Source of the DNA: an uncultured bacterium
GTDB taxonomy: Bacteria; Planctomycetota; UBA1135; UBA2386
NCBI GenBank assembly: GCA_938003515.1
Contig: CALKYL010000313.1
Coordinates: 1 to 5,959 of the forward strand
Length of the DNA stretch: 5,959 nt
Direction: 5' to 3'
The notes beneath the pieces are model-generated. The model saw only the letters and a list, made by a program, of their open reading frames with translations. It made no database searches and was not told the origin of the DNA. Below, piece by piece: positions 1 through 5,959 of this stretch. Each line of letters starts with the position of its first letter. Position 1 is the stretch's first letter. A program made the position numbers and the translations under genes.

Positions 1-164
1 ACCGGTGAACATGGGGCTGCAGGTATAGACGCCGCCGGCCCGGCCGGAACCCGCGAGCCCGGCGAGCACGGGTTCGCGCGGGCGCCGCGCCACCCGCCCG
101 CCTCGCGGCCGGCCGGGCCCCTACGCACGGGTCCCCCGCCGCCTGCACCGGCCCCCCGCCGCGC
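1..164. other. GC-rich stretch with no supported gene
   Basis: No convincing gene is visible on either strand. In frame 2 the first bases read PVNMGLQV followed by a TAG at 26-28, which could be the last codons of an upstream gene cut by the window edge, but eight residues cannot be assigned. On the - strand an ATG at 12-10 could equally begin a divergent gene leaving the window. Just after the TAG there is a short inverted repeat (CCGGC at 35-39, GCCGG at 43-47, 3-nt loop) without a T-tract. A 10-bp direct repeat, CCCCCGCCGC, occurs at 133-142 and 153-162 in a C-rich tract. Frame 1 is open to the TGA at 166, but its composition looks like non-coding GC-rich sequence. There is no rimM or rpsP end recognisable here, although these genes often precede trmD in bacteria. 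Confidence 0.5.
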
Positions 165-193
165 TTGACCGCTACCGGGCGCAACCGTAGTGT
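165..193 (+). promoter_or_regulatory. Candidate sigma70-type promoter for trmD-rplS
   Basis: TTGACC at 165-170 matches the -35 consensus TTGACA at five of six bases. It is followed by exactly 17 nt and then TAGTGT at 188-193, which keeps the important first, second and last positions (T, A, T) of the -10 hexamer. Transcription would start near 200, giving a leader of roughly 24 nt before the TTG start of trmD. Such a match stands out in sequence this rich in G and C, and it lies in the right place. It would make trmD the first gene of its transcript. The -10 matches only three of six bases overall, so chance cannot be excluded. Confidence 0.45.
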
Positions 194-214
194 GCTCACC
201 CCTTCTTTCGCGGC

Positions 215-219
215 AGGGG
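215..219 (+). promoter_or_regulatory. Ribosome binding site supporting the TTG start of trmD
   Basis: AGGGG lies 4 nt upstream of TTG 224. In this frame an in-frame TAG at 188-190 closes off upstream extension, and the codons from 191 to 223 contain no ATG, GTG or other TTG. The TTG is therefore the only plausible start ahead of the conserved ILTLFPE segment. The spacing is somewhat short, which may mean modest translation. Confidence 0.5.
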
Positions 220-223
220 CACC

Positions 224-1030
224 TTGCACTGCGCCATTCTGACCCTCTTTCCGGAGGCCCTGCGGCCCTACCTGGACGAGAGCATCCTCGGGATCGCGCA
301 GGCGCAGGGCAAGCTCCGGCTCGACCTCGTCGACTTCCGGAACTACGCGCTGGACCCGCACCGCACGGTCGACGACCGACCGTTCGGCGGCGGACCCGGC
401 ATGGTGCTGAAGCCCGAACCGATCTTTGCAGCCATCGAGGACGTGGAGCAGGCGCACGGCCCGTTCCACAAGATCCTGCTCTGTCCACGCGGTCGCACCT
501 TCGACCAGACCCGCGCGCGCGAACTCAGCCGGGAGCCGAAGCTCCTGTTCGTGTGCGGGCGCTACGAGGGCTTCGACGAGCGCATCCGCGACGGCCTCGG
601 CGCCGGCCCCGGCTCTTTCGAGGAGCTCTCGCTCGGCGACTTCGTGCTCGCCGGCGGCGAACTCCCGGCGCTGGTCGTGCTCGAAGCGGCGGTCCGGCTG
701 ATCCCCGGCGTGCTCGGCTGCGCGGAGTCCGCGGCGTCCGAGTCGTTCGAAGGCGAATGGCTCGACCATCCGCAGTACACGCGCCCCAGGGAATTCCGCG
801 GCATGGCGGTTCCCGACGTGCTGCTGTCGGGCGACCACGCCGCGGTCGCCCGCTGGCGTGCGGAGCAGGCGCGCGTGTTGACCGCGAGGAAACGCGCGGC
901 CGAACGCCTCGAGGCGCCCCCCCGAGACCCAGACACTCCCCCCTCCCACCGCCGCCCCGGCGATGCGACGCCACGGTGCGCCGCACGCGCGGGCGACGAC
1001 CCGGACCACCTGCGACAGGACCAACCATGA
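224..1030 (+). CDS. trmD: tRNA (guanine-N1-)-methyltransferase TrmD
   Basis: TrmD transfers a methyl group from S-adenosylmethionine to N1 of G37, next to the anticodon of certain tRNAs, which prevents +1 frameshifting; it is a cytosolic SPOUT-family homodimer. The 268-residue product has the family landmarks in order: ILTLFPE near the N-terminus (5-11), DRPFGGGPGM (51-60), CGRYEGFDER (111-120), SLGDFVLAGGE (136-146) and RLIPGVLG (158-165), the last three belonging to the trefoil-knot SAM site. The linker has LDHPQYTRP (180-188), whose Asp181 corresponds to the catalytic aspartate of the family, followed by VPDVLLSGDHA (196-206). The start is TTG, the only in-frame option after TAG 188-190. 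The family is usually about 240-255 residues. The extra length here is a Pro/Arg/Asp-rich tail from about residue 231 that looks disordered and not conserved. The TGA stop overlaps the rplS ATG. Identification is secure from motifs. Confidence 0.97.
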   Translation: MHCAILTLFPEALRPYLDESILGIAQAQGKLRLDLVDFRNYALDPHRTVDDRPFGGGPGMVLKPEPIFAAIEDVEQAHGPFHKILLCPRGRTFDQTRARELSREPKLLFVCGRYEGFDERIRDGLGAGPGSFEELSLGDFVLAGGELPALVVLEAAVRLIPGVLGCAESAASESFEGEWLDHPQYTRPREFRGMAVPDVLLSGDHAAVARWRAEQARVLTARKRAAERLEAPPRDPDTPPSHRRPGDATPRCAARAGDDPDHLRQDQP

Positions 1031-1458
1031 ACATCATGCGCCAGCTCGAACTCGAGCACATGAAGCCGTCGATCCCCGACTTCGGGATCGGCGACACCGT
1101 CGACGTGCACTACCTGATCAAGGAAGGCGACAAGGAGCGCGTGCAGGTGTTCTCCGGCACCGTGATCGCGTTCCACGGCCGCGGCGTGCGCCGCACCGCG
1201 ACCGTGCGCCGCATCGTCGCGGGCGAGGGCGTCGAGCGCACGTTCCCGCTGCACTCGAGCCGGGTCGCGGACGTGCAGGTCAAGGACCGCGGCATCGTGC
1301 GCCGCGCCAAGCTCTTCTACCTGCCCGAGCGCTATGGCAAGGCGACGCTCCTGACCCGCCACCTCGGCAACCCGACGTGGCCGCGGTGTGGCTCCCGCAG
1401 TAGCTCTGCCTCCGCCGCCGCGCCCGCCCCCGCTCCGGACGCCCCCGCCGCCGAGTGA
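1027..1458 (+). CDS. rplS: 50S ribosomal protein L19 (bL19)
   Basis: bL19 is a large-subunit protein at the interface with the small subunit. The 143-residue product begins MNIMRQLELEHM and carries the family pattern throughout: PDFGIGDTVDVHY (17-29), GTVIAFHGRGV (44-54), TVRRI (59-63), GEGVERTFPLHS (67-78), VKDRG (85-89), RRAKLFYLPERYGKA (92-106). Bacterial L19 is usually about 115 residues. Here the core ends near residue 112 and a Ser/Ala/Pro-rich tail of about 30 residues follows, ending APDAPAAE. ATG 1027 has AGGA (1017-1020) 6 nt upstream and forms an ATGA overlap with the trmD stop, so translation may be coupled to trmD. A second in-frame ATG at 1036 is possible, but the first matches the usual MNII-type beginning. 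The open frame extends upstream through trmD only because stops are rare in this sequence. Identification is secure; how much of the tail is real protein is less certain. Confidence 0.97.
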   Translation: MNIMRQLELEHMKPSIPDFGIGDTVDVHYLIKEGDKERVQVFSGTVIAFHGRGVRRTATVRRIVAGEGVERTFPLHSSRVADVQVKDRGIVRRAKLFYLPERYGKATLLTRHLGNPTWPRCGSRSSSASAAAPAPAPDAPAAE

Positions 1459-1485
1459 CGCCCGCCCCCAGCCCACGACCCGTCG

Positions 1486-1504
1486 GCCCGGCCCCCGGCC
1501 GGGC
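1486..1504 (+). terminator. Perfect GC stem-loop between rplS and secDF
   Basis: GCCCGGCC (1486-1493) pairs exactly with GGCCGGGC (1497-1504) around a CCC loop, giving an 8-bp all-GC stem starting 28 nt after the rplS stop. No T-tract follows (the next bases are GATCGCGTAG), so it is not a classical intrinsic terminator. It could attenuate transcription, stabilise the 3' end of the trmD-rplS message, or be a chance product of GGCC-rich sequence. The rest of the 107-nt gap (1459-1565) shows no clear promoter hexamers. Confidence 0.35.
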
Positions 1505-1565
1505 GATCGCGTAGCCGAACCCTGAACGTCCACCGCCCGGCGCAGCCGCCGCGGGGCCGACCGTC

Positions 1566-4547
1566 ATGCTCGAGAACGCCAGTCGTCAGTTCTTCCTGGT
1601 CCTGTTGGCCATCGTCGCGGGCCTCGTCTGCACGTTGACGCTGAGCATCCCGCTCGGCCCGGACCTCAAGGGCGGCACGCAGCTGCTCTACGACGTGCCG
1701 GAGGACGTGCTGACGCAGCTGCAGACCAAGGAGAACGCGTCGATCGACGCGATCATGGAGCAGACCACGACGGTCATCCGTGAGCGCATCGACCCGAACG
1801 GCACGCTCGACCCGCTGATCACGCGCAGCGGCGAGACCGGCATCCTGATCGAACTCGGCCACTTCGAGGACCAGCAGGAGCTGAAGCGCGTGCTCGAGCG
1901 CATCAGCAACCTCGGCCGGCTCGAGATGCGCATCGTCGCGTCCGACGAGTTCAACAAGGAGAACGTCAAGTTCAACATGCGCGCCGAGAAGGCGCGCCTG
2001 CAGGCGTGGCTCGGCCAGCCCGACAACGCGCAGCTCGTGCGCGACGACCCGCGCAACATCCGTCGCTTCAACGAGGACCCGACGGCCGGGCCGGTCTCCT
2101 ACGGCAACGTGGCGTGGTACCCGCGGCTGGTCCGCCCGCGGTTCGACGACCCGACGCGCTGGGACTACTCGTTCGCGAACATCCCCGAACTCGAGGCGGC
2201 GGCGCACAAGTTCTACGAAGACGCCGAGTACAACAACGGCGCCGTGCCCGAGGCGGTCCGACAGAAGGACCCGAAGGACCAGTTCCTGGTCGAGTTCCTC
2301 GCGCTGAACATGAAGGAGATGGCCTTCACCGGCGAGGACCTCGACCCCGCCGGGGTCGGCGCCGGCTCGAGCAGCACCGGCGGCCTCGGCGTCAACTACG
2401 CGATCGTCGGCGCGCGGCAGGGCGACTACCTGCAGTGGTCGGACGAGTACACCGGCCAGTGCAGCGCGATCGTGCTGAACGGCTACGTCAAGTCCGCGCC
2501 GCGCTTCCGCGGCAAGATCCCCGGCCGCGGCATCATCGAGGGCGACTTCACGCGCGAGGAGGTCGACGAGCTGGTCAAGGTGCTGCGCACCGGCTCGCTG
2601 CGCGTCGAGCCCGAGCTGCTTAGCAGCCAGATCATCGGCCCGCAGCTCGGTCAGAGCGCGATCAACCGCGGCGTCGCGTCGATCCTCGCCGGCGGTCTCT
2701 TGGTGTTCGCGTTCATGCTCGTGTTCTACCGCGTCGCGGGGACCATCGCGTGCATCACGCTCTTGCTGAACGTCTTCCTGCTGTACTCGGCGATGATGTT
2801 CATGCAGGCGACGATCACGTTGCCGGGCCTCGGCGGCATCGTGCTGACGCTCGGCATGGCGGTCGACGCGAACGTGCTCATCTACGAACGCATCCGCGAA
2901 GAGCTGCGCAAGGGCAAGGAGATGCTGCAGGCGGTGCGCGCCGGCTTCGAGCGCGCGATGTCCGCGATCCTGGACTCCAACATCACGACGTTCCTGGTCG
3001 GCATCGTGTTGTTCAACGTCGGTGTCGGCCCCGTGCGCGGCTTCGCCGTCACGCTGATGGTCGGCATCATCACGACGGTGTTCACCCAGTTCTTCGTGAC
3101 CCGCGTGCTGTTCCACTACGCGCTCGAGTGGAAGAAGCTCGAGGGCTGGACGCCGCGCACGCTGTTCGAGAACCGCAGCATCGACTTCGTGCGGCACATC
3201 GCCAAGTGCGTGACCCTCAGCACGATCGTCATCGTCGCGGGCCTCGCCTACGCCACGTTCGTCGCGCCGCGGGAGGTCACGCTCGGCCTCGACTTCACGG
3301 GCGGCGCCAACCTGCGCATGGTGCTGACCGAGCGCACCACCGCCGACGACATCCGCACGACGCTGGCGGCCGACGCCGAGTTCAACGCGTCCTACCCCAA
3401 CGTCACGGTCAACACCTACGGCGAGCGCGGCAACGAGTTCAACATCCGCCTCAAGCTCGACGACCAGGAGCGCGAGGTGATCGACGCCGAGCGCAAACAA
3501 TGGCGCGAAGAGCGCAAGGCCGCGGAGGATGCGGGCAACGCGCCGCCGGACCCCTACCAGCCGCCGTACGTCGACTCGCTGCGCCGCGCGTTCGCGGGCC
3601 GCCTCGTCAAGCCCGCCTTCAGCGACGCGATGCTGACCGAGCACGCCGAGCGCGAGAACCTGCAGTACGCGCAGATCGACGTGCACTTCGCCCAGCCGGT
3701 GCTGGTCGCCGAGGTCCGCGAGAAGCTGCAGAAGGGCCTGGCGCAGGGCTTCGTCACGCCGCTGCCGGACGAGAACGCGGCGGAGGCAAAGGACCTGCGC
3801 GTCGAGTGGACGACGGACTCGTCGACCAAGCTCTGGCAGCTCAAGGACATCGTGCAGACCGCCATCGCCGGCCTGCGCGACGCGGACGGCGCCGCCGTCG
3901 TGCTGTCCGACCCGTTCCCGGAGGCGCAGGAGATCCAGGGCCGCCTCGTCAACGACCTGCGCAACGCCGCGATCGGCGCGCTGCTGCTCGCCTGGGGCCT
4001 GATCGTGCTCTACCTGCGCGTGCGTTTCCACGAGTACAAGTACGGCCTCGCGGCGGTCGTCGCCCTGATCCACGACGTGCTCGTCACCCTCGGCGTCGTC
4101 GTGTTCTTCAACCACATGGGCTGGGTGCACGCCGAGATCAGCCTGTCGATGATCGCGTGCTTCCTGACGATCATCGGCTACTCGGTCAACGACACGATCG
4201 TCATCTTCGACCGCATCCGCGAGAACCGGATCGACAACGCCCGCAGCGGGACCGACGAACCGCTGCGCGACCTCGTCAACCGCGCCCTCAACCAGACGCT
4301 GGCCCGCACGGTGCTGACGACCACGCTGACCCTGTTCGTCGTCATCGCGCAGTTCCTGGTCAACTGGGGCAGCGAATCGGACCTCGAGTCGTTCGCCTTC
4401 GCGATGATCGTCGGCATGGTCACCGGCGTCTACTCGACGGTCTACATCGCGGCGCCGATCCTGATCTGGATGGACAAGGGCGAGCCGCCGATCGTGCCGG
4501 AGCCGCCGAAGGGCGTCGAGGTCGTGCCCGCGGGGCCAGGGGCCTGA
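1566..4547 (+). CDS. secDF: Fused SecD-SecF protein translocase subunit
   Basis: SecDF is an inner-membrane RND-family partner of SecYEG that uses the proton-motive force to pull exported proteins through the channel. The 993-residue product contains both halves. SecD half: TM1 about 8-28, LGPDLKGG (30-37), periplasmic P1 domain about 38-366 including VIRERIDPNG (70-79) and GRGIIEGDFT (320-329), IIGPQLG (356-362), then five TMs (about 368-516) with GMAVDANVLIYERIREEL (430-447). SecF half: TM7 about 547-566, GLDFTGG (574-580), periplasmic P4 about 581-796, then five TMs with GYSVNDTIVIFDRIREN (871-887) and TLARTVLTT (911-919). Asp434, Asp876 and Arg914 align with the residues implicated in proton transport in Thermus SecDF. 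Fused SecDF proteins are often about 735-860 residues, so both periplasmic parts look enlarged. ATG 1566 is the first start after an in-frame TAG at 1512; its ribosome binding site is weak (GGGG 1553-1556). No yajC gene precedes it. Confidence 0.97.
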   Translation: MLENASRQFFLVLLAIVAGLVCTLTLSIPLGPDLKGGTQLLYDVPEDVLTQLQTKENASIDAIMEQTTTVIRERIDPNGTLDPLITRSGETGILIELGHFEDQQELKRVLERISNLGRLEMRIVASDEFNKENVKFNMRAEKARLQAWLGQPDNAQLVRDDPRNIRRFNEDPTAGPVSYGNVAWYPRLVRPRFDDPTRWDYSFANIPELEAAAHKFYEDAEYNNGAVPEAVRQKDPKDQFLVEFLALNMKEMAFTGEDLDPAGVGAGSSSTGGLGVNYAIVGARQGDYLQWSDEYTGQCSAIVLNGYVKSAPRFRGKIPGRGIIEGDFTREEVDELVKVLRTGSLRVEPELLSSQIIGPQLGQSAINRGVASILAGGLLVFAFMLVFYRVAGTIACITLLLNVFLLYSAMMFMQATITLPGLGGIVLTLGMAVDANVLIYERIREELRKGKEMLQAVRAGFERAMSAILDSNITTFLVGIVLFNVGVGPVRGFAVTLMVGIITTVFTQFFVTRVLFHYALEWKKLEGWTPRTLFENRSIDFVRHIAKCVTLSTIVIVAGLAYATFVAPREVTLGLDFTGGANLRMVLTERTTADDIRTTLAADAEFNASYPNVTVNTYGERGNEFNIRLKLDDQEREVIDAERKQWREERKAAEDAGNAPPDPYQPPYVDSLRRAFAGRLVKPAFSDAMLTEHAERENLQYAQIDVHFAQPVLVAEVREKLQKGLAQGFVTPLPDENAAEAKDLRVEWTTDSSTKLWQLKDIVQTAIAGLRDADGAAVVLSDPFPEAQEIQGRLVNDLRNAAIGALLLAWGLIVLYLRVRFHEYKYGLAAVVALIHDVLVTLGVVVFFNHMGWVHAEISLSMIACFLTIIGYSVNDTIVIFDRIRENRIDNARSGTDEPLRDLVNRALNQTLARTVLTTTLTLFVVIAQFLVNWGSESDLESFAFAMIVGMVTGVYSTVYIAAPILIWMDKGEPPIVPEPPKGVEVVPAGPGA

Positions 4548-4560
4548 TCCCGGTGCGTAC

Positions 4561-5959
4561 GTGAACGGCGCGCACGCGACGCCGCGCTTCCACGCGCAGT
4601 TGGCGCCGTTCGATCTGCGCACGACCGCGCTGCTGCGGACCGACGTGCTCGTCGTCGGTTCGGGCATCGCGGGCGCCGCCACGGCGATGGCCGCGGCGGA
4701 CGCCGGCGCCGAGGTGCTGCTCGTCACGAAGGACGACCTCGACGTCACCAACACCGCCTGGGCCCAGGGCGGCATCGCGGTCGCGCAGCTGCCCGAGGAC
4801 AGCGTCGAGCAGCACGTCGACGACACCCTGAAGGTCGGCGCGGGCATCGCGACCGAGCGGGTCGTGCGCGAGATCGTCGGCGGGGCGAAGGACGCGCTCG
4901 AGTGGCTGCAGCGGCTCGGCGCGCGCTTCGACCGTGCGCCGGGCGACCGGGACGGCACCCTGGAGCTGTCGCGCGAGGTCGGCCACAGCCACCCGCGGGT
5001 CGTGCGAAGCCAGGGCGCCGCGACCGGCCGGGAGTTCCAGCGCGCCCTCGTCGAGGCGCTGCGCAGCCACGCGCGCGTCACCGTGCGGCCGCACGTGTTC
5101 GTGCGCGACCTCGTGCTGCGTGAGGGCCGCTGCGTCGGCATCGTCGGCCTGCAGAACGGCCGCCAGCAGGCGATGGAGATCGCCGTCGAGGCGGGCGCGG
5201 TGGTGATCGCCACCGGCGGCACCGGGCAGATCTACCGCGAGACGACCAACCCGACCGGCGCGAGCGGCGACGGCCAGGCGCTGTGCTTCCGGGCCGGCGC
5301 GAGGCTGGTCGACTGCGAGTTCGTGCAGTTCCATCCGACCACGCTCTACATCGCCGGCGCGTCGCGCTTCTTGATCAGCGAAGCCGTGCGCGGCGCCGGG
5401 GCGGTGCTGCGCGACCGCAACGGCGAGCGGTTCATGCCCGGCGTGCACCCGATGGCCGACCTCGCGCCGCGCGACGTCGTGAGCCGCGCGATCCTCGAGC
5501 GCATGGTCGCGACCAACGACACGCACGTCTACCTCGACCTCAGCGAGCTCGAGGGCGACCCGCACGAGCGGTTCCCGTCGATCGCGCACATCTGCAGGAC
5601 GTTCGACCTGGACCTCGCGCGCGACCCGATCCCGGTTCGTCCGGGCGCCCACTACTTCCTCGGCGGCGCCGCGACCGACGGCCGCGGCCGCACCAGCGTG
5701 CCCGGGCTGTACGCGGTCGGCGAGGCCGCGGCGTCCGGCCTGCACGGCGCGAACCGCCTGGGCTCGAACTCGCTGCTCGAAGGGGCGGTCGTCGGTCTGC
5801 ACGCCGGGCACGCCGCCGCGGCGGAGGCGCGCGAGGCTGAGCGCGCGGGCCCGCGCGCCGGCCTGCCGCGGAGCACCGAGGGGCCGAAGCTGGCCGCCGA
5901 CCCGCCGCGGCTCCTGCACGACGACCTGCTCTACGCGCTGAAGAGACTGATGTGGCGCC
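4561..5959 (+). CDS. nadB: L-aspartate oxidase NadB, 5' part (cut by window end)
   Basis: NadB is a cytosolic FAD enzyme that oxidises L-aspartate to iminoaspartate, which NadA condenses with dihydroxyacetone phosphate to make quinolinate for NAD synthesis. The 466 residues seen include the dinucleotide-binding motif VVGSGIAGAA (31-40), NTAWAQGGIA (64-73), GHSHPRVV (141-148), ATGGTGQIY (217-225), TNPTGASGDG (229-238), EFVQFHPTTLY (253-263), SEAVRGAG (273-280), LAPRDVVSRAI (301-311), GAHYFLGG (362-369) and GLHGANRLGSNSLLEG (393-408). His258, Glu274, Arg304, His364 and Arg399 match active-site residues of E. coli NadB (His244, Glu260, Arg290, His351, Arg386), which favours NadB over succinate dehydrogenase or fumarate reductase flavoproteins. 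Residues from about 440 begin the C-terminal helical domain; perhaps 60-90 residues are lost off the edge. GTG 4561 is the first possible start in frame near the secDF end, 13 nt after its stop. It has no good nearby ribosome binding site (AGGGG at 4538-4542 is 18 nt away), so reinitiation after secDF is plausible. TTG 4600 is an alternative start. Confidence 0.94.
   Translation, partial: MNGAHATPRFHAQLAPFDLRTTALLRTDVLVVGSGIAGAATAMAAADAGAEVLLVTKDDLDVTNTAWAQGGIAVAQLPEDSVEQHVDDTLKVGAGIATERVVREIVGGAKDALEWLQRLGARFDRAPGDRDGTLELSREVGHSHPRVVRSQGAATGREFQRALVEALRSHARVTVRPHVFVRDLVLREGRCVGIVGLQNGRQQAMEIAVEAGAVVIATGGTGQIYRETTNPTGASGDGQALCFRAGARLVDCEFVQFHPTTLYIAGASRFLISEAVRGAGAVLRDRNGERFMPGVHPMADLAPRDVVSRAILERMVATNDTHVYLDLSELEGDPHERFPSIAHICRTFDLDLARDPIPVRPGAHYFLGGAATDGRGRTSVPGLYAVGEAAASGLHGANRLGSNSLLEGAVVGLHAGHAAAAEAREAERAGPRAGLPRSTEGPKLAADPPRLLHDDLLYALKRLMWR

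Noticed and set aside
35..47. Short inverted repeat as a terminator for an upstream gene
   Set aside because: Only a 5-bp stem, no T-tract, and set in sequence where GGCC-type palindromes are frequent by composition.
190..1026. Possible long N-terminal extension of L19, or a TrmD-overlapping protein, in the rplS frame
   Set aside because: The frame is open only because stops are rare. The translation is Arg/Pro/Ala-rich and the well-conserved L19 N-terminus begins at ATG 1027 with its own AGGA.
525..1533. - strand open frames opposite trmD and rplS
   Set aside because: Low-complexity Arg/Gly/Ser-rich shadows with no motif and no plausible ribosome binding site, overlapping secure genes.
2750..4564. 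+ strand open frame of about 600 codons inside secDF in another frame
   Set aside because: Arg/Ala/His/Gly-rich translation typical of a frame-shifted reading of a high-GC gene, and fully inside secDF.
1332..5222. Very long - strand open frame of about 1,300 codons opposite secDF and nadB
   Set aside because: It is a shadow of G/C-biased codon third positions on the + strand, where antisense stops are rare. Its translation is dominated by Arg, Val, Asp, Leu and Ala with no recognisable domain, and the + strand carries unmistakable SecDF and NadB motifs.
4420..5919. - strand open frame of about 500 codons opposite nadB
   Set aside because: It has the same compositional cause. The + strand frame shows all the NadB flavin and active-site motifs, while this one is Arg/Ala/Val-rich low complexity.
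1..5959. Search for a novel system such as a defence island, mobile element, repeat array or RNA gene
   Set aside because: The genes are conserved housekeeping genes with ordinary spacing. No terminal inverted repeats, repeat-spacer pattern, tRNA-like fold or unknown multi-gene cassette was seen.

Overview
This window is a GC-rich bacterial chromosome segment. All four recognisable genes lie on the + strand, packed head to tail: trmD (tRNA m1G37 methyltransferase), rplS (ribosomal protein L19), a fused secDF (Sec translocon accessory subunit) and the 5' part of nadB (L-aspartate oxidase), which runs off the right edge. Codon third positions are mostly G or C, so stop codons are rare in every frame. 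This produces long spurious antisense and out-of-frame ORFs, including one of about 1,300 codons opposite secDF. I saw no mobile element, CRISPR array, tRNA or rRNA gene, or recent foreign insertion.

The organism cannot be named from this sequence alone. The single-polypeptide SecDF of nearly 1,000 residues with an enlarged second periplasmic domain, the very high GC and the Ala/Pro-rich L19 tail fit what I remember of high-GC Planctomycetota. Other high-GC Gram-negative phyla are possible. This is inference, with moderate to low confidence.

Layout. Positions 1-164 hold no supported gene. A good sigma70-type promoter candidate (TTGACC, 17-nt spacer, TAGTGT) sits at 165-193, just upstream of trmD. 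trmD starts at TTG 224 and its stop overlaps the rplS start as ATGA (1027-1030), a translational-coupling arrangement. A 107-nt gap follows rplS and contains a perfect 8-bp GC hairpin without a T-tract. secDF fills 1566-4547, and nadB begins 13 nt later at GTG 4561.

Functionally this is a housekeeping cluster. TrmD protects reading-frame maintenance by methylating G37 of tRNAs, L19 sits at the ribosomal subunit interface, SecDF uses the proton-motive force to help proteins across the membrane, and NadB starts de novo NAD synthesis. The most notable points are the promoter separating trmD from any rpsP-rimM genes, the TTG/ATGA arrangement at trmD-rplS, the expanded SecDF periplasmic domains and the tight secDF-nadB pairing. 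I did not find evidence for a previously undescribed system.
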